Origin: PALSA-505 sp036495485
GTDB taxonomy: Bacteria; Actinomycetota; Actinomycetes; Streptosporangiales; Streptosporangiaceae
DNA: 16,871 nt
Direction: 5' to 3'
Assembly: GCA_036495485.1 (NCBI GenBank)
Contig: DASXMU010000061.1
Span: 1-16,871 of the forward strand
A program made the translations under genes and the position numbers. Under the pieces are notes generated by a model. The model saw nothing but the letters and a program-made list of their open reading frames with translations, was not told the origin of the DNA and searched no databases. Below, one piece after another: positions 6,974 to 13,238 of the stretch. Position 1 is the first letter of the stretch; each line of letters opens with the position of its first letter.

Positions 6974-7074
6974 GGCCCGCCAGCACGAACCGGCGTCGCG
7001 TCAACACGCCAGCAGCATGGACGAGCTGCAGACTTCCTCACAAGTCGCAAGGCAGCAGCGAGAAGCGGCCATCT

Positions 7075-7237
7075 CCCCACAGCGGCCGGAGCCGCTGGAA
7101 GCGCGGCTGAGTCATTCCCATACTGAGTAACCCGGCAATCCCATACTGAGTAACCCGGCAATGGTTTGCCGGGCAGAGCCCGGCACCGGGGTGGTCGGTT
7201 CCCCACAGCGGCCGGAGCCGCTGGAAGCGCGGCTGAG
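7075..7237. repeat. Exact 37-bp direct repeat carrying a hairpin
   Basis: Positions 7075-7111 and 7201-7237 are identical over 37 bp. Each holds a perfect hairpin, CAGCGGC-CGGA-GCCGCTG (7080-7097 and 7206-7223). The two copies are 126 bp apart and each is followed by the module containing TACTGAGTAACCCGG. Confidence 0.9.
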
Positions 7238-7457
7238 CTATTCCCATACTGAGTAACCCGGTAATGGTTTGCCGGGTGGAGCCCGGCATCGGGGGGTTCG
7301 GGGGTCGTCCCCGGGGTTAGTACAAGGCGTGGGCCCTGGCGACGTTGATCAACGATCAACAAGCAGGTTTCACCGCCCCGCAACGCCCCGGTTCAGCCTT
7401 TGGTGAGCTCGGCGTACTGCGCGGCTGAGCCATTCCCACACTGAGCAACCAGGCAAT
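7117..7457. repeat. 23-bp module with TACTGAGTA dyad, four copies
   Basis: Two exact copies are in direct tandem (7117-7139 and 7140-7162). A third with one change is at 7243-7265, and a fourth, more diverged, is at 7435-7457. The core TACTGAGTA is a 9-bp dyad. Copies 2, 3 and 4 are each followed by a short hairpin of the form TGCCGGG...CCCGGCA (7167-7185, 7270-7288, 7462-7480). Confidence 0.9.
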
Positions 7458-7638
7458 GGTTTGCCGGGCGGAGCCCGGCATCGGGGGGTCCGGGGGGGCG
7501 TCCCCCCGGGTTAGCACAAGGCGTGGGGCCCTGGCGAAGTTGATCAACGATCAACGAGCAGGGTTCACCGCCCCGCCGAGCAGGTTTCACCGCCCCGCAA
7601 CGCGCCTATCTCAGCCTTTGGTGAGCTCGGCGTACTGC
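7229..7638. repeat. Tandem duplication of about 200 bp including the rpsT 3' end
   Basis: Unit one (7229-7420) and unit two (7421-7638) share, in order: GCGGCTGAGC, the TACTGAGTA-type module, the TGCCGGG hairpin, a G-run/C-run hairpin (7299-7313; 7490-7509), a GTTGATC-AAC-GATCAAC hairpin (7344-7360; 7539-7555), a TTTCACCGCCCCGC segment and the last 28 bp of rpsT (7393-7420 identical to 7611-7638, with the stop codon). Unit two is longer partly because of an internal 22-bp tandem duplication (7555-7576 and 7577-7598, one base different). Confidence 0.9.
7393..7420 (-). pseudogene. Duplicated rpsT 3' fragment
   Basis: These 28 bp are identical to the last nine codons (stop included, less one base) of rpsT at 7611-7638, in the same orientation, 218 bp further downstream of rpsT. 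It has no upstream coding context, so it is a remnant of duplication, not a gene. Confidence 0.85.
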
Positions 7639-7880
7639 TTGGCTATGGCGGACTTGCGGTTGGCCGCCTGGTTCTTGTGGATGACGCCCTTGCTGGCGGC
7701 TTTGTCGAGCTGCCGGCAGGCCGCGCGCAGCGCGGCGCCGGTCTCGTCCATGTCGCCGCCCTGGGCGGTCTCGCGGAACTTCCTGACGGATGTCTTCAGG
7801 GACGACTTGACGGCCTTGTTGCGCAGCCGTGCCTTCTCGTTCTGCCTGTTGCGCTTGATCTGGGACTTGATGTTCGCCAC
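7611..7880 (-). CDS. rpsT: 30S ribosomal protein S20
   Basis: S20 is a primary 16S rRNA-binding protein of the small subunit. The 89-aa, Lys/Arg-rich product begins MANIKSQIKRNRQNEKARLRN and has the conserved K-x-x-S-K-G-V-I-H-K-N-Q-A-A-N-R-K-S region (about residues 62-77), matching family length and pattern. The start is GTG at 7880 with a GAGG 8 nt upstream. It is divergent from lepA and convergent with holA, as in other actinobacteria. Its final 28 bp also form the end of the neighbouring repeat unit, so its C-terminus (AELTKG) sits on the repeat boundary. Confidence 0.96.
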   Translation of the reverse strand: MANIKSQIKRNRQNEKARLRNKAVKSSLKTSVRKFRETAQGGDMDETGAALRAACRQLDKAASKGVIHKNQAANRKSAIAKQYAELTKG

Positions 7881-7996
7881 GCGAAAGCCTCGCTTGTGAT
7901 CTGTTCGGGCCGGCCGGACCGATCGGGCGAATCAGACCGACAAGGGATACGCCGCCACCGGAGCATGCCTGGTACGGCGACAGTGAAGGATATCCG

Positions 7997-8025
7997 AGGT
8001 TAGGCCACCTGCTCAAACTGAACAA
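7997..8025 (-). promoter_or_regulatory. Putative rpsT promoter
   Basis: Read on the minus strand, TTGTTC (8020-8025) is followed after 17 bp by TAACCT (7997-8002). The -10 fits TANNNT and the -35 matches TTGACA in its first three bases. This would give a leader of roughly 110 nt, long enough for S20 autoregulation, though no specific structure is identified. Confidence 0.4.
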
Positions 8026-8099
8026 GCAACCGGATGCGTGCGTCCTCGGCCGGACTTCCACCCTACGGCGTCATGGCCCGTGGACACGCCGTCGGCTCA

Positions 8100-8105
8100 T
8101 ACCAT
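8100..8105 (+). promoter_or_regulatory. Putative lepA -10 (leaderless start)
   Basis: TACCAT lies 7 nt upstream of the ATG at 8113 and overlaps the alternative ATG at 8104. If this -10 is real, only the ATG at 8113 is transcribed. No good -35 is visible. Confidence 0.35.
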
Positions 8106-8112
8106 GGCACCC

Positions 8113-9963
8113 ATGCCCGACCTTGCCCGCACCGATCCCGTGGTGATCCGGAATTTCTGCATCATCGCGCACATCGATCATGGCAAGTCAACGCTTGCTG
8201 ACCGGATGCTTCAGCTTACCGGAGTCGTCGGCGAGCGGCAGATGCGCGCGCAGTACCTGGACCGGATGGACATCGAGCGCGAGCGCGGCATCACGATCAA
8301 GAGCCAGGCCGTCCGGCTGCCCTGGACCGGGCAGGACGGCACCAAGCATGTGCTCAACCTCATCGACACACCCGGCCACGTCGACTTCTCCTACGAGGTG
8401 TCCAGGTCGCTCGCCGCGTGCGAGGGAGCGGTCCTGCTGGTGGACGCGGCGCAGGGGATCGAGGCGCAGACGCTGGCCAACCTGTACCTGGCGCTGGACG
8501 CAGACTTGCAGATCATCCCGGTGCTGAACAAGATCGACCTGCCGGCCGCGCAGCCCGCCAAGTATGCCGAGGAGCTCGCCCACATCATCGGCTGCGAGCC
8601 GGACGACGTGCTGCGGGTGTCCGCCAAGACCGGCGAGGGTGTCGCCGAGCTGCTGCACGCCATCGTCACCCAGGTGCCGCCGCCGCAAGGGGATCCGGCC
8701 GCCCCGGCCCGCGCACTGATCTTCGACTCGGTCTACGACACCTACCGGGGGGTCGTCACCTACGTCCGGGTGGTGGATGGGCACCTCTCCCGCCGGGAGA
8801 AGAGCCTGATGATGTCCACCGGGACGGCGCACGACACGCTCGAGGTCGGCGTCATCTCACCCGAGCCCATGCCCACCGGCGGGCTGAGCGTCGGCGAGGT
8901 CGGCTATCTGATCACCGGCGTCAAGAACGTCCGGCAGGCGCGGGTCGGCGACACGGTGACCAGCGCCGCCAACCGGGCCGCGAAGGCCCTGGCGGGCTAC
9001 GCGCACCCACGGCCGATGGTGTTCTCCGGGCTCTACCCGCTGGACGGCGACGACTACCCGGACTTCCGGGACGCACTGGACAAGCTGCAGCTCAACGACG
9101 CGGCCCTGGTCTACGAGCCGGAGACCTCGCTGGCGCTGGGGTTCGGCTTCCGCTGCGGGTTCCTCGGCCTGCTGCATATGGAGATCGTCCGGGAGCGGCT
9201 GGAGCGGGAGTTCGACCTGTCATTGATCTCGACCGCGCCGAACGTCGTCTACCGGGTGGTCACCGAGGCTGGCCACGAGATCACCGTCACCAACCCGAGC
9301 GAGTTCCCCAGCAACGCCGGCGCCTCCGGGCAGTCGGGCGTGAAAGTTTCGCAGGTCTTCGAACCGGTGGTCCGGGCCACCGTGCTGGCGCCCAGTGAGT
9401 TCATCGGCACGATCATGGAGCTGTGCCAGGCCAGGCGCGGCTCACTGCTCGGCATGGACTACCTGTCCGCCGACCGGGTGGAGATCCGCTACACGATGCC
9501 GCTCGCGGAGATCATCTTCGACTTCTTCGACCAGCTCAAGTCGCGCACCAGGGGGTACGCCTCGCTGGACTACGAGCCCGCGGGCGAGCAGGAGGCGAAC
9601 CTGGTCAAGGTGGACATCCTGCTGCAGGGCGAGCCGGTCGACGCGTTCAGCCAGGTCGTGCACGCCGACGAGGCCCGCGACTACGGCGTGGCCATGACCG
9701 CGAAGCTGCGGGAACTCATTCCACGCCAGCAGTTCGAGGTGCCGATCCAGGCGGCCGTGGGATCACGGATCATCGCCAGGGAGAACATCCGGGCGCTGCG
9801 CAAGGACGTGCTGGCCAAGTGCTACGGCGGCGACATCACCCGGAAGCGCAAGCTGCTGGAGAGGCAGAAGGAAGGCAAGCGCCGGATGAAGGTGATCGGC
9901 CGGGTCGAGGTACCGCAGGAGGCGTTCATCGCGGCGCTGTCCACCTCGGAAAAGCGCCGTTAG
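8113..9963 (+). CDS. lepA: Elongation factor 4 (LepA)
   Basis: LepA is a translational GTPase acting on the ribosome, implicated in back-translocation and in 30S assembly. From the ATG at 8113 it is 616 aa, near the family norm. G motifs are complete: AHIDHGKS at 19-26, the R-E-R-G-I-T-I switch, DTPGH at 85-89, NKID at 139-142 and a SAKTG G5. Domains II, III and V follow, then the LepA-specific C-terminal domain (K-R-K-L-L-E-R-Q-K-E-G-K-R-R-M-K), with the final motif V-P-Q-E-A-F-I-A-A-L. An ATG at 8104 would add three residues. I prefer 8113 because a TANNNT lies 7 nt upstream and neither start has a Shine-Dalgarno. The gene converges with the DUF1707 gene, with 12 bp between the stop codons. 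Confidence 0.96.
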   Translation: MPDLARTDPVVIRNFCIIAHIDHGKSTLADRMLQLTGVVGERQMRAQYLDRMDIERERGITIKSQAVRLPWTGQDGTKHVLNLIDTPGHVDFSYEVSRSLAACEGAVLLVDAAQGIEAQTLANLYLALDADLQIIPVLNKIDLPAAQPAKYAEELAHIIGCEPDDVLRVSAKTGEGVAELLHAIVTQVPPPQGDPAAPARALIFDSVYDTYRGVVTYVRVVDGHLSRREKSLMMSTGTAHDTLEVGVISPEPMPTGGLSVGEVGYLITGVKNVRQARVGDTVTSAANRAAKALAGYAHPRPMVFSGLYPLDGDDYPDFRDALDKLQLNDAALVYEPETSLALGFGFRCGFLGLLHMEIVRERLEREFDLSLISTAPNVVYRVVTEAGHEITVTNPSEFPSNAGASGQSGVKVSQVFEPVVRATVLAPSEFIGTIMELCQARRGSLLGMDYLSADRVEIRYTMPLAEIIFDFFDQLKSRTRGYASLDYEPAGEQEANLVKVDILLQGEPVDAFSQVVHADEARDYGVAMTAKLRELIPRQQFEVPIQAAVGSRIIARENIRALRKDVLAKCYGGDITRKRKLLERQKEGKRRMKVIGRVEVPQEAFIAALSTSEKRR

Positions 9964-9965
9964 AA

Positions 9966-9989
9966 CACCATGGGCTTACGGCCCTGGTG
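9966..9989. terminator. Shared terminator-like hairpin, lepA and DUF1707 gene
   Basis: CACCA-T-GGGC (9966-9975) pairs with GCCC-TGGTG (9981-9989), a 9-bp stem with one bulged T and a 5-nt loop. The loop contains the minus-strand stop codon (9976-9978), so this hairpin starts 3 nt after the lepA stop and includes the end of the opposite gene. Confidence 0.55.
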
Positions 9990-10533
9990 GGCCACCGGCA
10001 GGCCCGCCATGGGTCGAAACGCCCGCCACCGCGGCGACCGCGACGATCAGGATGATCGCCAGGAAGACGATGCCCAGCCAGCCGAGCACCAGGCCGGCCA
10101 CGGCGAACCCGTCGCCCTGCTGGCCGGTCCGGCGGATCTGCTTGCGGGCGGAGTGGCCGAGAACGACCGCGGGGATGGCGGTCAGCCCGAACGAGCAGAC
10201 CTCCAGCAGCCCGCAGACGAACGAGCCGATGGCCATGCCGTTGGTCTGCTGCGGCGCTACCGGACGGGGTGGTGGCATCATCGGCAGCGGGCGGATCACG
10301 GGCAGGTCGGCGGTCTGCGTGGCCAGGTCGGCGTAGGTGCGTGCGGCATAGACCCGGCCCAGGCGCTCGTCCAGCTCCTCCTGGTTGAGCCTGCCCTCGA
10401 CAAAGGCGCTGCGGAGTATGTCGGCCGTCCGCTCACGGTCCGCGTCACAGGCCCGCATTTGAGCATGCTCGGCACCGGTCCTCCACCGGCCCCCGCCCGG
10501 CATTCCGTACCCGTATCCCGGCCCTGACGTCAT
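9976..10533 (-). CDS. DUF1707 / DUF4190 membrane protein
   Basis: The 185-aa protein has a Gly/Tyr-rich start, a DUF1707 (SHOCT-like) domain at about 26-77 with the pattern M-R-A-C-D-A-D-R-E-R...L-x-x-A-x-x-E-G-R-L-x-x-x-E-x-x-E-R, a Pro-rich linker (81-95) and a DUF4190 domain at about 99-166. The last has two predicted membrane segments (about 100-126 and 143-170) joined by a short basic loop, H-S-A-R-K-Q-I-R-R. It is probably a small inner-membrane protein with the DUF1707 part in the cytoplasm; its function is unknown. The ATG at 10533 follows GGGAGG with a 5-nt spacer, which decides the start. A longer open frame upstream is not supported. Confidence 0.85.
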   Translation of the reverse strand: MTSGPGYGYGMPGGGRWRTGAEHAQMRACDADRERTADILRSAFVEGRLNQEELDERLGRVYAARTYADLATQTADLPVIRPLPMMPPPRPVAPQQTNGMAIGSFVCGLLEVCSFGLTAIPAVVLGHSARKQIRRTGQQGDGFAVAGLVLGWLGIVFLAIILIVAVAAVAGVSTHGGPAGGPPGP

Positions 10534-10641
10534 CGGCGCCTCCCGTAAAGCAACCACCACCAGCTTAACTCGGGCATCGCGGCACCCGGGCCGCGGGCAC
10601 GGGCCGGGACAAATGGATTCGCCCCGCTGGCGCTGGTCGGT

Positions 10642-10647
10642 TAGCGT
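10642..10647 (+). promoter_or_regulatory. Putative -10 of the MOSC-hemW operon (leaderless)
   Basis: TAGCGT fits TANNNT and ends 7 nt before the ATG at 10655. A weak TTCGCC lies 18 bp upstream (10618-10623). There is no Shine-Dalgarno before the ATG. Confidence 0.4.
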
Positions 10648-10654
10648 GCCGGTC

Positions 10655-11320
10655 ATGGAGACTGCGCGGGTTGTCTCGGTCAACACTGGCCGGGAGCGGA
10701 GTGCGTCCTGGGCGGGCGGGCTGCGGCGCACCGCCATCGACAAGCGCCCGGTGGCTGCGGCCGTACAGGTCGGCATGCTCGGCCTGGCCGGTGACGAGCA
10801 GGCGGACAAGGCCCACCACGGCGGGTCCGAGCAGGCCATCTACGCCTACGCCCGCGAGGATCTGGACTGGTGGGCGGCCCGGCTGGGCCGGGAGCTGCGG
10901 GACGGGACGTTCGGTGAGAACGTGGCCACCCGCGGTCTGGACGTGACCGGCGCTGTCATCGGCGAGGTGTGGCGGCTCGGCGGGATCGTGGTGCAGGTGA
11001 CATCGCCCCGGATCCCCTGCGTCGTCTTCCGGAACTGGCTGGGCGAGAAGGGCTGGATCAAGGCGTTTCGCCTGGCCGGGCGCCCGGGTGCTTACCTGCG
11101 GGTGTGCCAGCAGGGAATGCTGCGGGTGGGTGACCCGGTCGAGGTGATGTCCAGGCCCGAGGGCAGTGTGACCGTGGCCGACGCGCTGGAAGCCTTCTAC
11201 ACCCGCGACGCCGGTGTCATGCGCCGCCTGGAGAGCGTGCCCGGCCACTCGGTCAAGTTCGACGGCATAGCCGACGAGTGGCTGGCCGCCGGGCGGCTGC
11301 CGGCCCCGGCTGCCGGGTAG
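10655..11320 (+). CDS. MOSC domain-containing protein (YiiM-like)
   Basis: MOSC proteins use a conserved cysteine to handle sulfur or molybdenum cofactor; YiiM-like members reduce N-hydroxylated compounds. The 221-aa product has the MOSC hallmarks H-H-G-G (54-57), F-G-E-N (86-89) and S-P-R-I-P-C with C122. A C-terminal S-V-T-V-A-D-A-L-E-A-F-Y segment (171-182) looks like the YiiM 3-alpha domain. It has no redox domain of its own. The ATG at 10655 is chosen over an in-frame ATG at 10613 because the MOSC domain starts at once and a TANNNT lies 7 nt upstream. hemW follows 11 nt after the stop, and the hemW Shine-Dalgarno overlaps this stop codon, suggesting coupled translation. The exact substrate cannot be told from sequence. 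Confidence 0.88.
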   Translation: METARVVSVNTGRERSASWAGGLRRTAIDKRPVAAAVQVGMLGLAGDEQADKAHHGGSEQAIYAYAREDLDWWAARLGRELRDGTFGENVATRGLDVTGAVIGEVWRLGGIVVQVTSPRIPCVVFRNWLGEKGWIKAFRLAGRPGAYLRVCQQGMLRVGDPVEVMSRPEGSVTVADALEAFYTRDAGVMRRLESVPGHSVKFDGIADEWLAAGRLPAPAAG

Positions 11321-11334
11321 GGGAGCCTGCGCTG
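11319..11334 (+). promoter_or_regulatory. Shine-Dalgarno and CTG start of hemW
   Basis: AGGGGAG (11319-11325) overlaps the MOSC stop codon and is followed, after 6 nt, by CTG (11332-11334). No ATG, GTG or TTG is in frame at this spacing. This Shine-Dalgarno decides the proposed start. Confidence 0.6.
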
Positions 11335-12549
11335 CCCAGCACCCCGCCGGATGGCGAGCCCGTTCCTGATGATGGCGCACTGCCTGCCAGCTCGATGCAA
11401 AGGCTCGGCAGGGGTCTGTTCGGTTTCTACATACATATTCCTTTCTGCGTGACCCGCTGCGGATACTGCGATTTCAACACCTACACCGCGGACGAGCTGG
11501 ACGGCGGCGCCAGCGATTCCTATACGGATCTGGCGATCGCCGAGATCAAGCTGGCCAGGCGGGTGCTCGGGGATGCCGGCCTGCCCGTGGCGACTGTGTT
11601 CTTCGGCGGTGGGACGCCGACGCTGCTCGCGCCGGGGCGGCTGGGCGCCATCCTGCGCGCTGTCGATGGCGAGTTCGGGCTTGCGGCGGGCGCCGAGGTG
11701 ACCACGGAGGCGAACCCGGAGTCCGTGGACGAACGCTCGCTGGCCGGGCTGCGCGCGGCCGGCTTCACCCGGATCTCGTTCGGGATGCAGAGCGCGGTGC
11801 CGCACGTGCTGGCCACGCTGGACCGGGTGCACACGCCGCAGCGGGCGGTGAGCTGCGCCGCCTGGGCCCGCGCCGCCGGGTTCGGTCACGTCAGCCTGGA
11901 CCTGATCTACGGCACCCCGGGCGAGTCGGACGCGGACTGGCTGCGTTCGGTGCAGGCCGCGCTGTCCGCCGGGCCCGACCACATCTCCGCCTACGCGCTC
12001 ATCGTCGAGGACGGCACCAGGCTGGCCGCCCAGATCCGGCGCGGGAAGCTGGCCGAGCCCGACGACGACGCGATGGCGGACCGGTACCTGGCTGCCGACG
12101 ACCTGCTGAGCTCGGCGGGGCTGCACTGGTATGAGATCTCGAACTGGGCGGCTGGTGATAAGGCCCAGTGCGCGCACAACTTGCTGTACTGGACCGGCGG
12201 GGACTGGTGGGGCGTCGGGCCGGGCGCGCACAGCCACATCGGCGGTACCCGCTGGTGGAACGTCCGGCATCCGCGCAGCTACGCGGCCAGGCTGGCCGGG
12301 GGGAACAGCCCGGGGCAGGCGCGGGAGCTGCTGACCGGGCCGCAGCGGCGGACCGAGGAGATCATGCTGCGCACCAGGCTGGCCGCCGGGTGCCCGGCGG
12401 CCCTGCTGACCGGTGGCGGGCGGGCCGCCGCCGAGGCCGCGGTCGGGGACGGGCTGGCGGAGCCGGGCGCCTGGGCCGGTGGGCGGGTGGTGCTGACCCA
12501 GCGGGGACGGCTGCTCGCCGACGCGGTGATCCGTGGGCTGACCGGCTAA
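11332..12549 (+). CDS. hemW: Radical SAM protein HemW (heme chaperone, HemN-like)
   Basis: HemW is a radical-SAM heme-binding protein related to coproporphyrinogen dehydrogenase and often misannotated as HemN. With the CTG start it is 405 aa. The cluster motif is C39-V-T-R-C43-G-Y-C46-D-F; HemN instead has a further cysteine after the third, so HemW is the better name. GGGTP is at 92-96, and T-T-E-A-N-P-E-S and the D-L-I-Y-G-T-P-G motif follow. The sequence reading MPSTPPDGEPVPDDGALP from the CTG closely matches the remembered start of streptomycete homologues (MPS.LPDGEPVP.DGALP). A GTG at 11278 would overlap the MOSC gene by 43 bp, and an ATG at 11395 would remove the conserved N-terminus. 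The stop codon overlaps that of the opposing DUF4870 gene. Confidence 0.92.
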   Translation: MPSTPPDGEPVPDDGALPASSMQRLGRGLFGFYIHIPFCVTRCGYCDFNTYTADELDGGASDSYTDLAIAEIKLARRVLGDAGLPVATVFFGGGTPTLLAPGRLGAILRAVDGEFGLAAGAEVTTEANPESVDERSLAGLRAAGFTRISFGMQSAVPHVLATLDRVHTPQRAVSCAAWARAAGFGHVSLDLIYGTPGESDADWLRSVQAALSAGPDHISAYALIVEDGTRLAAQIRRGKLAEPDDDAMADRYLAADDLLSSAGLHWYEISNWAAGDKAQCAHNLLYWTGGDWWGVGPGAHSHIGGTRWWNVRHPRSYAARLAGGNSPGQARELLTGPQRRTEEIMLRTRLAAGCPAALLTGGGRAAAEAAVGDGLAEPGAWAGGRVVLTQRGRLLADAVIRGLTG

Positions 12550-13073
12550 CCGGCGGGCGCGACCTGGTGGAGCACCTGGACGCAGAGCCAGGCCGGGGGG
12601 TCGTAGGCTTCGCCGCGGGCGGTCGCGAGCGCGGTGCGGACGAGGTAGGCCGCCGCGGCCAGCCACAGCGCCGTGGCCAGCGGCAGAGCCACGGCCAGCG
12701 ACAGCACGACCGTGTCCAGGGCGAGCATCAGGCCGACGATGACGGCGGACAGGTCGAACAGGATCAGCGTGACGGACAGGTTCACCGCCCTGGCCGCGTG
12801 GAACCGCAGGTAGGCCGACGACTGCCGGGTGAGCAGGAAGATGACCAGGGCGGGCAGGAAGGCGAAGAAGAGCACGCCCAGGTAGCCGACCACCGCGAGC
12901 AGCTCTTCGGAGTGGTTCCTGGCGGCGGGCTGCGCCACCGGAGCCGGCGCCTCCACCGGTGCTATCGGCCCGGTGGAGGCGAACTCGTGATGGGTATGCG
13001 TGACGGGCTGGGGCTGCTGCGCGGCCGGCTGTACGCCCGGCTGCGTGCCTGGCTCCGGCGGATAGCGCTTCAT
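12546..13073 (-). CDS. DUF4870 membrane protein
   Basis: The 175-aa protein has a Pro/Gln/His-rich cytoplasmic-type N-terminus (1-52), then a DUF4870/Tic20-like domain: a membrane segment at about 57-81, the motif Y-L-R-F-H-A-A-R-A-V-N (89-98), and two further membrane segments (about 99-120 and 122-146). Function is unknown. The ATG at 13073 is chosen because a promoter lies just upstream; a TTG at 13115 would place the start codon inside the -35 box. An AGAGGG lies 2 nt before the ATG. Its stop codon (12546-12548) overlaps the hemW stop on the other strand by two bases. Confidence 0.85.
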   Translation of the reverse strand: MKRYPPEPGTQPGVQPAAQQPQPVTHTHHEFASTGPIAPVEAPAPVAQPAARNHSEELLAVVGYLGVLFFAFLPALVIFLLTRQSSAYLRFHAARAVNLSVTLILFDLSAVIVGLMLALDTVVLSLAVALPLATALWLAAAAYLVRTALATARGEAYDPPAWLCVQVLHQVAPAG

Positions 13074-13085
13074 AACCCTCTCGCT

Positions 13086-13115
13086 ACTGTACGTATTCAG
13101 GGCCGCGTTATTCAA
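13086..13115 (-). promoter_or_regulatory. Promoter of the DUF4870 gene
   Basis: On the minus strand TTGAAT (13110-13115) is followed after 18 bp by TACAGT (13086-13091). The expected start is about 6 nt before the ATG at 13073, giving a very short leader. The -35 lies in the left arm of a 12-bp inverted repeat. Confidence 0.55.
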
Positions 13116-13205
13116 ATTTCTGCCGGGTGACGCCAGGATGAACTTGCCCGATCGCTCGCGCGGACCCCGCAGGGGCCCGCACTCGCGATGCGGTTTGAAT
13201 AACGC
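13105..13205. repeat. 12-bp inverted repeat, arms 77 bp apart
   Basis: GCGTTATTCAAA (13105-13116) and TTTGAATAACGC (13194-13205) are exact inverted copies in the gap between the DUF3097 and DUF4870 genes. The left arm includes the -35 of the DUF4870 promoter. It may be a regulator site pair or a large stem; which one is not decidable here. Confidence 0.7.
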
Positions 13206-13238
13206 TCTCGGCTGCTGCGCACCGCGATGCCCGCCAGG

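Larger units (their letters stand above)
6974..7610. other. 637-bp convergent gap holA/rpsT with repeat array
   Basis: The first 100 bp (6974-7074) show nothing recognisable. From 7075 onward the sequence is built of repeated hairpin modules described separately. As both flanking genes end here, the region probably includes their terminators. Short reading frames in it, rich in Pro/Gly/Arg on the minus strand, follow the repeats and are not credible genes. Confidence 0.75.

Noticed and set aside
7356..7590. Small minus-strand frames with GGRPPGPPDAGL-type products
   Set aside because: They follow the repeat modules and the captured rpsT fragment; the two copies give different frames, so no selection on protein is evident.
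7075..7638. CRISPR array
   Set aside because: Repeats are not evenly spaced, spacers are not unique, and the units are multi-hairpin modules; no cas genes are present.
11197..12666. 489-codon minus-strand frame antisense to hemW
   Set aside because: Long antisense frames are expected in high-GC DNA. hemW on the plus strand carries clear conserved motifs; this frame has none.
12168..13130. 320-codon plus-strand frame over the end of hemW and the DUF4870 gene
   Set aside because: Low-complexity Arg/Gly/Gln-rich product; the DUF4870 protein on the other strand has real membrane segments and a promoter.
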